Source: Auanema rhodensis (Eukaryota > Nematoda > Chromadorea > Rhabditida > Rhabditidae). Taken from it: a DNA stretch of 64,000 bases. The translations under genes were made by a program, and so were the position numbers. The notes under the pieces were generated by a model. It made no database searches. It saw nothing but the letters and a program-made list of their open reading frames with translations, and was not told the origin of the DNA. The stretch lies in contig OZ059899.1 of the NCBI GenBank assembly GCA_964057225.1, forward strand, positions 9,300,001 to 9,364,000, in the 5' to 3' direction. Numbering within the stretch: the stretch's first letter is position 1; each line of letters starts with the position of its first letter. Below are positions 51,259-62,400 of the stretch, in pieces.

Positions 51259-51394
51259 GATGTCAAGGATATCGAATCTAGTGATATTGTAGAAAAATGT
51301 AATGTCAGCTCCATAGGTTTTCTCCTAATTTCTCTCATCACAATTGTCTTAGTTTTTTTTTCTCATAAGAGTTTCTGAAATCTTAGTTGAACAA

Positions 51395-51467
51395 GGCCGC
51401 GTGGCGCAATGGATAACGCGTCTGCCTACGGAGCAGAAGATTGTAGGTTCGAATCCTGCCGTGGTCG
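51395..51467 (+). tRNA. tRNA-Arg (ACG)
   Basis: Consensus copy 136 bp downstream of the Gypsy 3' LTR, in the unit that the element interrupted. Confidence 0.95.
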
Positions 51468-52005
51468 TAAATTTTTTTCATTTCACTTGTCATTCATAAA
51501 AATCGAATTTATTTTTTTCAATGATTTTTTTTTGCAATGTGTCATAAGAATTACACAGTTGAACAAAACGTTTTTTAAGAATTTTCTTTGTTGTCAACAT
51601 ATATATTTTCCTGGAATTCGAAAGCATTCGGGATGGAAATTAGAAAGAAAAGAACTAGTTTTTCCTACTTTAAAACAAACAATAAGAAATAAAATGAAAA
51701 AGATTGTTAGATATCCAATTTAAACTTATACATTTACTTCGATAAAGAGCCTATTAGATTGAAATTTTATGTCTTACAGTTCTCCAACAGAACAGACTGA
51801 TCCTGATTTTTCTACGATTACATAAAACTCTCGTTTGATATAAAAAAAGGAGAGGAATAACGTTTCCAGGATGTCAAGGATATCGAATCTAGTGATATTG
51901 TAGAAAAATGTAATGTCAGCTCCATAGGTTTTCTCCTAATTTCTCTCATCACAATTGTCTTAGTTTTTTTTTCTCATAAGAGTTTCTGAAATCTTAGTTG
52001 AACAA

Positions 52006-52078
52006 GGCCGCGTGGCGCAATGGATAACGCGTCTGCCTACGGAGCAGAAGATTGTAGGTTCGAATCCTGCCGTGGTCG
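52006..52078 (+). tRNA. tRNA-Arg (ACG)
   Basis: Consensus copy, 611 bp after its neighbour. Confidence 0.95.
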
Positions 52079-52615
52079 TAAATTTTTTTCATTTCACTTG
52101 TCATTTACAAAAATCGAATTTATTTTTTTCAATGATTTTTTTTTGCAATGTGTCATAAGAATTACACAGTTGAACAAAACGTTTTTTAAGAATTTTCTTT
52201 GTTGTCAACATATATATTTTCCTGGAATTCGAAAGCATTTGGGATGGAAATTAGAAAGAAAAAACTAGTTTTTCCTACTTTAAAACAAACAATAAGAAAT
52301 AAAATGAAAAAGATTGTTAGATATCCAATTTAAACTTATACATTTACTTCGATAAAGAGCCTATTAGATTGAAATTTTATGTCTTACAGTTCTCCAACAG
52401 AACAGACTGATCCTGATTTTTCTACGATTACATAAAACTCTCGTTTGATATAAAAAAAGGAGAGGAATAACGTTTCCAGGATGTCAAGGATATCGAATCT
52501 AGTGATATTGTAGAAAAATGTAATGTCAGCTCCATAGGTTTTCTCCTAATTTCTCTCATCACAATTGTCTTAGTTTTTTTTTCTCATAAGAGTTTCTGAA
52601 ATCTTAGTTGAACAA

Positions 52616-52688
52616 GGCCGCGTGGCGCAATGGATAACGCGTCTGCCTACGGAGCAGAAGATTGTAGGTTCGAATCCTGCCGTGGTCG
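52616..52688 (+). tRNA. tRNA-Arg (ACG)
   Basis: Consensus copy; last tRNA gene in the window. Confidence 0.95.
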
Positions 52689-54384
52689 TAAATTTTTTTC
52701 ATTTCACTTGTCATTTACAAAAATCGAATTTATTTTTTTCAATGATTTTTTTTTGCAATGTGTCATAAGAATTACACAGTTGAACAAAACGTTTTTTAAG
52801 AATTTTCTTTGTTGTCAACATATATATTTTCCTGGAATTCGAAAGCATTTGGGATGGAAATTAGAAAGAAAAAACTAGTTTTTCCTACTTTAAAACAAAC
52901 AATAAGAAATAAAATGAAAAAGATTGTTAGATATCCAATTTAAACTTATACATTTACTTCGATAAAGAGCCTATTAGATTGAAATTTTATGTCTTACAGT
53001 TCTCCAACAGAACAGACTGATCCTGATTTTTCTACGATTACATAAAACTCTCGTTTGATATAAAAAAAGGAGAGGAACAACGTTTCCAGGATGTCAAGGA
53101 TATCGAATCTAGTGATATTGTAGAAAAATGTAATGTCAGCTCCATAGGTTTTCTCCTAATTTCTCTCATCACAATTGTCTTAGTTTTTTTTCTCATAAGA
53201 GTTTCTGAAATCTTAGGTGAACAAGGCCGTATATAATTTCCTGGAATTCGAAAGCATTTGGGATGGAATTTAGAAAGTAATGAACTAGTTTTTCCTACTT
53301 TAAAACAAACAATAAGAAATTAAATGAAAAAGATTGTTAGATATCCAATTTAAACTTATACATTTACTTCGATAAAGACCCTATTAGATTGAAATTTTAT
53401 GTCTTACAGTTCTCCAACAGAACAGACTGATCCTGATTTTTCTACGATTACATAAAACTCTCGTTTGATATGAAAAAAGGAGAGGAATAACGTTTCCAGG
53501 ATGTCAATGATATTGAATCTAGTGATATTGTAGAAAAATGTAATGTCAGCTCCATAGGTTTTCTCTTAATTTCTCTCATCACAATTGTCTTAGTTTTTTT
53601 CTCATAAGAGTTTCTGAAATCTTAGGTGAACAAGGCCGTATAAAATTTCCTGGAATTCAAAAACATTTGGGATGGAAATTAGAAAGAAAAGAACTAGTTT
53701 TTCCTACATTAAAACAAACAATAAGAAATAGAATGAAAAAGATTGTTAGATATCCAATTTAAACTTATACATTTACTTCGATAAAGAGCCTATTAGATTG
53801 AAATTTTATGTCTTACAGTTCTCCAACAGAACAGACTGATCCTGATTTTTCTACGATTACATAAAACTCTCGTTTGATATGAAAAAAGGAGAGGAATAAC
53901 GTTTCCAGGATGTCAATGATATTGAATCTAGTGATATTGTAGAAAAATGTAATGTCAGCTCCATAGGTTTTCTCTTAATTTCTCTCATCACAATTGTCTT
54001 AGTTTTTTTCTCATAAGAGTTTCTGAAATCTTAGGTGAACAAGGCCGTATAAAATTTCCTGGAATTCAAAAACATTTGGGATGGAAATTAGAAAGAAAAG
54101 AACTAGTTTTTCCTACATTAAAACAAACAATAAGAAATAAAATGAAAAAGATTGTTAGATATCCAATTTAAACTTATACATTTACTTCGATAAAAAGCCT
54201 ATTAGATTGAAATTCTATGTCTTACAGTTCTCCAACAGAACAGACTGATCCTGATTTTTCTACGATTACATAAAACTCTCGTTTGATATAAAAAAAGGAG
54301 AGGAATAACGTTTCCAGGATGTCAAGGATATCGAATCTAGTGATATTGTAGAAAAATGTAATGTCAGCTTCATAGGTTTTCTCC

Positions 54385-54632
54385 TGTGGCGTTATACCGC
54401 AAGTGTATAGTATGGTTGGAAATAAAACACAAAGCGAATATGTAGAAAAGGGTTTATTGATGAATTAACAAGACAAGCACGGAATAGAATCACTGACTGC
54501 GAACGTTAAAAATGTAAGACTGATCTCTTCTCGTGGGCGGTCGTCAGCCTGAAACAAAGAGTTAGTCATGCCACATGTATAACACAACATGTGGTATGGA
54601 TAAAAATTACTTAGGAAGTTACAAGAAAGAAG

Positions 54633-54670
<38 letters not shown>

Positions 54671-54737
54671 ACAGGAGAGACAAATAAAACAATTGTTGAA
54701 GATAAAATTTATACAAACTCACTCGCTTATCGCGACA
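54385..54737 (-). repeat. BEL 3' LTR (inner boundary inferred)
   Basis: The outer end TGTGGCG is fixed by the satellite junction. I place the inner end at CGCGACA (54731-54737), which reads TGTCGCG on the element strand and nearly mirrors the outer CGCCACA end. It includes a GA run at about 54638-54670. The inner boundary needs the full 5' LTR to confirm. Confidence 0.7.
54638..54670. repeat. GA microsatellite in the BEL LTR
   Basis: Nearly uninterrupted GA repeat. It reads CT on the element strand and may be a promoter element or simple slippage. Confidence 0.85.
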
Positions 54738-54767
54738 CTCCCGGCAATGCGGGAATGAGAAGAAGGC

Positions 54768-55280
54768 CTACAAAGGTCTTTTACGTTTTATATCACCACA
54801 AACCACTCCATGATGCGTATCCGCCTTACATCTATAGCAGGATACCTCGCAAATCGCTGGATGTTTTTGATTCAAACATCTGATGCATATCCCCAGTTCA
54901 TGAAGACGGAGAGTGCGTTCCGGTGAGGAAGGATAAATCGGACAGGCCGCAGTACGGTGCCCATCAGCTGTCGGTTTATTGCAGAATACACATGAAGCTT
55001 TAGGAGCAGTCTGAATGGTCAAATTGTCTAGTTTCAGATTTAACGAATGTTGAATATTGTCCAGTCGTTCGGATAGATGGTTCACCGCGCTAGCTAGGTG
55101 CTCGTAGAGCCTCTTTTCAAGCACAATTAGTTGCCTCAGATTGGCAGCAGTGTTAGGTAGATGGGAATATTTTTTGAGCTCTTCCTCAAAGGAAGCATTC
55201 TCAATTATATTCGAGACAATATCTTCCATTTTCATGGAATATAGGAGAAACATGAGCTGCATCCTTATATACATGTTCAC
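54768..55280 (-). CDS. Extra zinc-knuckle ORF downstream of BEL env
   Basis: 170 codons between env and the 3' LTR. The N terminus has a short hydrophobic stretch, then a predicted helical, Leu-rich coiled-coil-like region (about 30-90). The C-terminal half has three CCHC-type knuckles: C97-C100-H108-C113, C132-C135-H140-C144 and C148-C151-H156-C161. It ends in a basic KRKR tail resembling a nuclear signal. The knuckle order and spacing, including the opening CVFC, closely follow the knuckle block of the element's own Gag, so duplication of the nucleocapsid part is likely. Its 3' position is that of a retroviral accessory gene. Function unknown; RNA binding is inferred. Confidence 0.75.
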   Translation of the reverse strand: MNMYIRMQLMFLLYSMKMEDIVSNIIENASFEEELKKYSHLPNTAANLRQLIVLEKRLYEHLASAVNHLSERLDNIQHSLNLKLDNLTIQTAPKASCVFCNKPTADGHRTAACPIYPSSPERTLRLHELGICIRCLNQKHPAICEVSCYRCKADTHHGVVCGDIKRKRPL

Positions 55281-55576
55281 ATCTGGACTTTAAACGCTGA
55301 TTAACATCTATTAGTTTATTGTACAATGGTGTGTTTAGGTTATCTTGTTACAGATACAATGAATTTTAGAGCCTGTACAAAAGGTTATGTGTTATGTAAC
55401 TGAGTTGGATAAAAGAAACTTGATACTACCATAAATTGAAAAGAAAGAAAAACAATGATATTGTTTTATTACAATGGTTATATTCGTACATAATGCTTTC
55501 TTTTTCTTTTGTTTCATTATTATTTCAATTTTTAATTTTAAATTTAATCTCCACAAGAAATTCTTCTCTTATGCTT
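55281..55576 (-). other. BEL spacer between env and the zinc-knuckle ORF
   Basis: AT-rich, no coding signal. It probably holds the leader of, or a splice acceptor for, the downstream ORF, but I cannot point to a specific site. Confidence 0.5.
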
Positions 55577-56455
55577 TTAAAATCTTTGATCCCGAAATAA
55601 GGCTTTTGATTTTATCCACAGTGTGAATATCCTGGTAGCTATCCATTGTGTGGTTAAGACTGTATTCAAAACTACACAGTACATGATGGGTGTACATGCC
55701 ACATATCCTATGGTGGCGGTTATTGCAACGCCTATCAATATGATTCCCAACTTTGATAAAATTAACTTGAAGATTGGAGCGAAGTCAATGGATTTGGATT
55801 CTGTACCCTTACTTGAGTCACTTTCGTTTATTTCATCTATGCTTGCTATGTGATGTAATATTCCTTTAATAATGATCTTAATTTTTTTATTGTCGCATGT
55901 GGTATAGCATAATTCATCAATCTGAGAATTTTCTCTTTTCATTGTTACTTTTGTGATTGCTACTTTTGGAGAGCATTTTATCATGAATACTTCTTTTTGA
56001 CATTCGATAGAAATCCATGTTTCTTCTGCCGTAAGGCATTGGAATTCTGCGAATGCACCCTGCCCGCAGGAGTAGCAACCTGATAGTTTTGTCAGGGCAG
56101 GTGCGCAAGGCAAATTGTTGGAGAAAATCACTGAGTTTAAGAATAGGGATGAATCGACCGTAACTAAATTTTCGTCTAAATTCGTAGAGAATGATAACGT
56201 GTTATCTTTAGTTTTAAAGTTTTGGTTAGGAGATTTTATGTCTGATGTATTGGACATTTTTTCAAAAGTAGGGGTATCACACCTACATTTTATTTCATCA
56301 AATCTATTGAATGTGCAAGGGCAGAATGAGGATACTGTACAGTTATTAAAATGTTTTAATGCGGCTTCCTCTGTTGCACATTGAATTATTCCCTTTGTGT
56401 GTATATCCGTAATGTACGTGTTTTCTTTGGAGGAAAAAAATAATTTTGTGTACAT
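55577..56455 (-). CDS. BEL envelope, C-terminal part (phlebovirus G2-like)
   Basis: 292 codons starting with the ATG that directly abuts the TAA of the polyprotein, in the same frame. It is thus the remainder of the Gc-like fusion glycoprotein rather than a separate gene. Features are a Cys-rich region with GCYSCGQGA typical of the phlebovirus G2 family, several N-glycosylation sites, a C-terminal transmembrane segment (about 242-272) and a short basic tail. It has no signal peptide of its own, so expression as a membrane protein would need readthrough. The protein is therefore likely broken in this copy. Confidence 0.85.
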   Translation of the reverse strand: MYTKLFFSSKENTYITDIHTKGIIQCATEEAALKHFNNCTVSSFCPCTFNRFDEIKCRCDTPTFEKMSNTSDIKSPNQNFKTKDNTLSFSTNLDENLVTVDSSLFLNSVIFSNNLPCAPALTKLSGCYSCGQGAFAEFQCLTAEETWISIECQKEVFMIKCSPKVAITKVTMKRENSQIDELCYTTCDNKKIKIIIKGILHHIASIDEINESDSSKGTESKSIDFAPIFKLILSKLGIILIGVAITATIGYVACTPIMYCVVLNTVLTTQWIATRIFTLWIKSKALFRDQRF

Positions 56456-59400
56456 TTATGGAGGAGGTTGTGATTGTGATAACGTTGTTATATTGAAAAG
56501 TTGTTCACGATTTTTCGTGTAAGGTTGTAGAGTGATATTGTAATTATTTTTCTGCTGGAGTAATGTTGTTTCTATATTAAATACGGTTTGGGTGGACCAA
56601 CTATCACAAGTATAGACTTCGTATACTTCCTCAGTGACGGGTATATGCTCTATTTTGTAGAAAAGACAAGGATCTGTCCAAATCATAGGACATGTGTAAA
56701 ATCTCGCTGACGATGTGAAGCAACCTGATTGTGAAGGGAACGTATATGGTTGTAGTTCCTCGATTTTATTATGGAGCGAGTTAGTTTCACATGTTCCGTC
56801 ACACGAGCCCCGGTGACGGCATCGTAATATGCTCAATATGTTGACGGTTGTCTGTCTAGTGAAGTATCTAGTATTCTTTTGGCAGACATGTTCAGTATAT
56901 AGTTTAGTTATTTTAAATTGACCAATTTCATGATTAGAATGCGTTATGGTAATGCATAATTGTTTTGTTCCGGGAGAAAATATGATATCTTGACTGTATT
57001 CGTGATAACAAGCTAAGTTGTCATCGCATCGTATGTTAACGAAGTGTTGAACATGAACATCGGAACATGAACTGCAGCTTCCAATACATAAAGCCAAGAT
57101 GATTGCCAGTAACGATGGTAAAGATGTTTGCGACCCTCTAGTAAAGAGAGAGAATTTTGGTGGCTTTCTCGTATGGTTTAAAATAGGGTAAATATGCTTT
57201 TGAAAGGTTTCATGATCCACAATATTAGCGTCTTGTGTGTTCGTTTGTTTTAATTGCAACGTATCATTGTGGTCTTCTGTTATTTTTTGATCAGTTTCAT
57301 GATCTTCTTGTTCGGAGATTGTTTTATGTTTTAATTTCATGATGTTGAGCATGGTTTGAGTGTTTTTGGACCATGTCTTATATCTATATTGGCTGTAGCC
57401 CATGCGGCATAGACAAGAGACTATGAGGGTAACTGCCATAATGGTTATTAGCACTGTCCATGTTGCCATTTCTGGGGAGCAATGAGGATTCGCTATAAGT
57501 TTTGTGGTGAACATGTTAGAGTCCTTGCAACTATTGATTTCTTCGGCATATGTCGAAGTAATTATAATCGGTAAGGAAAGCGCTTTCATTATGTCAGCTG
57601 CTACTTTTGGGTTTATTTTATTTTTTCTTTGGTGTGTAGCATAGGACATTTTTAGTGGGAAGGCTTTTATAATTTCCTTCTCAGTGACATCATCTTGTTC
57701 TGTATGTTTTGCTGTTTTTACTGATGATTGTTTTGTCTTATTTTGAGGTCGATCATTTGTTGCATCCTCATTATTCTCTGTTTCTGGAGTGTATGTATTA
57801 TCATGTTGAGAGTTATCTGAGTCATATGCAATATCGTAATTATGGCTAACATCATTTATGTCTTTATTCTCATGTATTGTTTGATCTGTATGTTCTATAG
57901 GATGATCGAAAAGTATATTGTCTAATACAATATCAGTATGTGGGGTTCTATCTGTTGAGCTATTATTTTCTTGAACTATGTGTGAGTTGTCTTCTATGAT
58001 TTTGTTGCTGTTAGTGTTGCATCTTATCTCTAGTGGATAGAGCTGATTGATGGATCGAATAATTATGTTTCCGTTGCTTGTTGCAACTTTTGCTGAACGT
58101 ATGTTGCCATCTGAACTAGTGATTGTTTCAATGATGCGACCTAGTTTCCATGTTCCTCGTGGCAACATGTCGTTTTGTATTATTACTATTTCATCCTTGT
58201 GAGGAAAGAGATTTGTGTGATTTTTTCTCTTGTTTTTATGTTTGAAAATGTCTTTTAAACTAGTTAGATACTCCTCCTGGAAACGTGTCCAGAATTTAGA
58301 CGCTGAGTCTTCTGATAATTGAAGCGCTTCTAGCGCTTGCTCTGTTGATTGAATCGTTTGAATATCGCTATGGATATCAAATATATGAGTATCCGCGTTG
58401 TTTTCAGGTAATGAAAACTTTATGGCTGATGTTAAAAAGTCAATTGGCCTTATGGGTAGAGTATCTAAATTATCTGGGTGTGGATGGGTGAGTGGGCGTG
58501 TATTAATTATAGCTTCTATTTTTACAATGGCTGTGTGTAAGTCATCCAGGGACATTCGACTAGGAATGAAACATTTTTTGAGTGAAGCTTTGGTTACACC
58601 TACTAAACGTTCCCAACATCCACCTTTCCAGGGTGATAATGGAGTGTTGTATATCCATTTAATTTTTTGTTGTGCTAGTGTGTTTAGTAAGCTTCTTTCG
58701 TTGTAATCCGATGTTTTTTCAAGGGTTTCTAATATTTTTGAGCTCAATATAAAGTTTCCTGCGCAGTCACTACGTATAATTTCTGGAGTACCTCTGCGTG
58801 ATATAAATCTAGTGAATGCATTCATAAAAGCAACTGTGGATTGATTGGTGACTACCTCTAAGTGAATTGCTCTAGTTGTCATGCATGTAAACAGACAGAT
58901 ATGGACTTTAGACCCATTTCGAAGGGTGAAGGGGCCCATAAGATCACACCCTGTTGAAAAGAATGCTCTTGTAAGAATCGTTCTATCTTTTGGTAGCGAT
59001 GGCATATCTGGTAATTCATAAGGGTGTGATTGAAATCTTTTGCATGTCACACAGTTTTTCAATGTTTGCTTAATGACTCCGGTTATTTTTGGTATATAGA
59101 ACTTTTGTCTGAGTTGAATAAGCGTGAAATGTTTGCCTTGATGATTATTGTCTTTGTGTATTTTGTTGATCAGTTTTTTAACTATGGGGTTTGTTTTAAG
59201 AAGGAATATAGGGTTTTTCGTCTCTTCGGGAAGAAGAGTATTTTGTAAACGGCTTCTTACGCGATAAATATCCCATGTATCTTTGAAGAATTTTAGATTT
59301 ATATGTTTTTGCTGTAAGTCATCAAGGCTCATATTAGATTGACTGTTACTGATCAAAATTTTTTCAATAATGTTGATGTCTTCAACAGTGTGCGTGTCTG

Positions 59401-62400
59401 TTGATGTGAGATGTTTTATTTTTTGCAACTTGTTGGCGTCGTTAGGATGGACTGTGAAAAACCATTTCTTGAATAATTTCCCTACGGTTGTCATTGTTTT
59501 GATCACGTCATCATAGTTTTCACGAATGTTCCAAATATCATGGGTTGGAGGATTGTCTATGATTATGTGGACAACATTGTGATGCTCCGATTTTAATTCT
59601 GCGTTATTCCTGCTCGAGTTGTTAGGTGAGCCGAGTGATGTCAGAGGGTTATGCACGGAAAGTTTAGTTAACCAATGTGGGCCTTCAATCCAGTCGGAAA
59701 CTTGTAGTTTTTCCATGTCTGCACCTCGAGATCCGATGTCTGCTGTGTTGAACGAGGTTTGTACGTGATATAGTTCTATATTGCAACATATTTGTTCGAT
59801 TTGCTTGAGCTGTTTCTTTATAGTATTTGTTTGATTATTAATGAACAGTGGGAGAGATTTTTGTGAGACAATCCATGATAGTGCGATGTTGCTATCGCTC
59901 ACAATGTTAACTTTCGCTATTTTCGGACATATGGTGACGATAGATAATGCCATTCGTACAGCTAAACGAATGGCTAGTAACTCTAATCGTGGAATTGTAG
60001 TTTTATTTTTGGGTGCTATGCGTGATTTCCCGTTTAGCAGAGAACTAATCTTCCCATTTGTTTGGAAATATGAACAAGCGGCCATTGCTTGGTTGCTTGC
60101 GTCAGCGAAGACCCATAACTGTGTTTCATGTTCAGAAAACTTAAAATATCTGTTCATGGTTAATTGCTTATTGTTAATCTGAGTAATATGTTGTTCCCAT
60201 TGCTTGATACTGTTTGAGTCAATGGGTTGGTCCCATGATAATTTTGTGCTAATGATTTCTCGCAAGATAAGTTTGAGGGGTAACAGTATTGGTGCTGATA
60301 ATCCAATGGGATCAAATATTGAATGTAACTGACTGAGTAGAATTCTCTTGGTGTAACTTGTGTGAGTCGTTGTTATTTTTATTGGGATAATGAAGGAGTC
60401 GTGTTCTTTATTAAAAGATATGCCAAGTATTTTGGTTGTCATGTTCGGATATCTGTCTTCTTCAGGAAGGTTCTGTATTACTTGTTCATCGTTTGACAAG
60501 AATTCGCGAACATGCATGTTTATTTCTGAGAATAGTGTTTGGGTTTCTTTACATTTCTTTATAGCTTCTTCGGTTGTATTTGCTGTAAGAATGATATTGT
60601 CGACGTATAAGTTGTGCAGGATTTCCATAGCTAATGGGTTGTCTACTTTTGATTCTAAGAACCATTTTATGCCCATGTTCAATACGCTGGGGGATGCAGT
60701 GATACCGAATGGTAATCTGTTGAATCGAAGGGTTATGATATTATTGTGTGATATTGGGTATTCTTTGTTTTTTATCCAAAAGAATTTGCATAAATTCTTG
60801 TGATTTTCTGTCAATTGTACTTGTAGAAATGCGGCTTTAATATCGCATGTTATTATTATTGGTCTTGTTCTGCAGGAGATCATGATGTCGTGTATATATG
60901 TGATAAATGATCGTCCTGTGTGTATTATCTCATTCAACGATGGGCTATCCTTCTGTTTAGCGGAGGCGTCAAAAACGATTCTGAGAGGGTTAGCCTTGCT
61001 GGGCTTCCAAACCCCATGGTGGGGCATATAAAACTCTAAAGGCTCCTGGTGATTGTTGGGAATTTGTTCGACAATGTTATCTTTGAGGTAACTTTCAATG
61101 GTTGTAGTATAGTGTGAGAGCATTTCTGGATTGTGCAGTAACTTTCGCCATAGGGATACGAATCTATGGTACGCGGGCATTTTGTTGTTTTTGAGATTTT
61201 TGAAGTTATTTTTTAACGGGAACGGTGCAATAATACGGTTGTTCTCAATTTTTATATCTTTTGAGTATTCTTCATAGTAATCAATAGTGCGGTCTGCGTT
61301 GGCATTTTCTGTATTGATGCCGATAGAATCCAGTTCAAACAGATTAGTGAGGAGTTCTTTATGAGAGGTTTCTTTTGTTATCTCTTCTAATGTAGAGCAT
61401 AATATTACTTCTTGTTGTGTATTATCATCGGGAAGAGGAGCTTCCCCATGTATCATGTGGCCGAATACCGAGTTTTTCAATCTCATACGTGAGGGGAGTT
61501 CGGTTTCTTCGTTTAAGTGCATGAATAGTTTGTATCTATCCATACCTATCAGTATATCCGGAGTAAATGATTCTCCGTTTGTTTTTGGATTGGCTAATTT
61601 AATTTTTCTTCTTTGTATGAATTTTAAGTCTTCATTAGATAGTTTAGGACACCGTATAGGTGTGGTTAACATGGGTTTTGTGAACAGTTTTGTTACGATA
61701 AGGGATCCAGTTGAGGTTCCAATAATTACCTTAACATCTTCAACTTCATGTGTTTCTGATAATGCTCCAATGCCGTAAAAGGTTCTCTTCTGAGAACCAA
61801 GAATGGGCAGTCCTAATCTTGTAGATAGGTCCTTGGATATAAAAGATCTCATGGATCCTTCATCTATGAGCATGCGTACTTGCTCATATTTTTTACTATT
61901 GTGGTTGTATATGTTCGCCATTGCTGTTCGTAATATTACTTGACTTTCTTCAATATTATGTGTGTCAGCAATGTGATTAAGCGATACTGGTGCATTAAGT
62001 GCCTCAGTAGGGATTCGATTATTAGTGTCAGATTCTTGTTTATATTCTGTTGTTTTTTTATTCAATAATTCTTCTGTGGTGATCAGTAAAGCCTGATCTT
62101 TTTTAATTGTGGGAGTTTCTTTATCTTTTTGGATATTTTGTACACTTTTTCTTCCTTGTGAGCACAAGGCGGAATTATGATCTCCTTGGCAATTGCGACA
62201 TTTTTGTTTTCTGCATTCCGAACTTTTGTGTTTATCGGAAAAGCAAATCCAACAGATGGCCTTTCCGCGAATGCGGTACCTTCTTTTCTCTGGTGTTTCA
62301 AATGTGGTGCATTGATAAAAACGATGCTCGGATGAGTCGCAAAAGACACATGGCCAAGTTTGGGTTTTCCGTTGTTCTGCAGTGCTGTCTTTATGTGAAA

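Larger units (their letters stand above)
51259..54384 (+). repeat. tRNA-Arg satellite array, block 3
   Basis: Satellite between the two LTR elements. It begins with the second copy of the Gypsy target duplicate and exactly continues the unit interrupted at 41175. Three full units with tRNA genes are followed by three short units. The last unit is broken after CATAGGTTTTCTCC by the BEL 3' LTR. Confidence 0.96.

Noticed and set aside
466..52878. Repeated short open frames of 63, 82 and 104 codons, one per full satellite unit
   Set aside because: They start inside the tRNA gene or just after its terminator and recur only because the unit recurs. Length changes follow T-run and single-base changes, and codon content looks non-coding.
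54575..54883. 102-codon + strand frame over the BEL LTR
   Set aside because: Contains the GA microsatellite (alternating Arg-Glu) and lies on the antisense strand of the LTR and the zinc-knuckle ORF.
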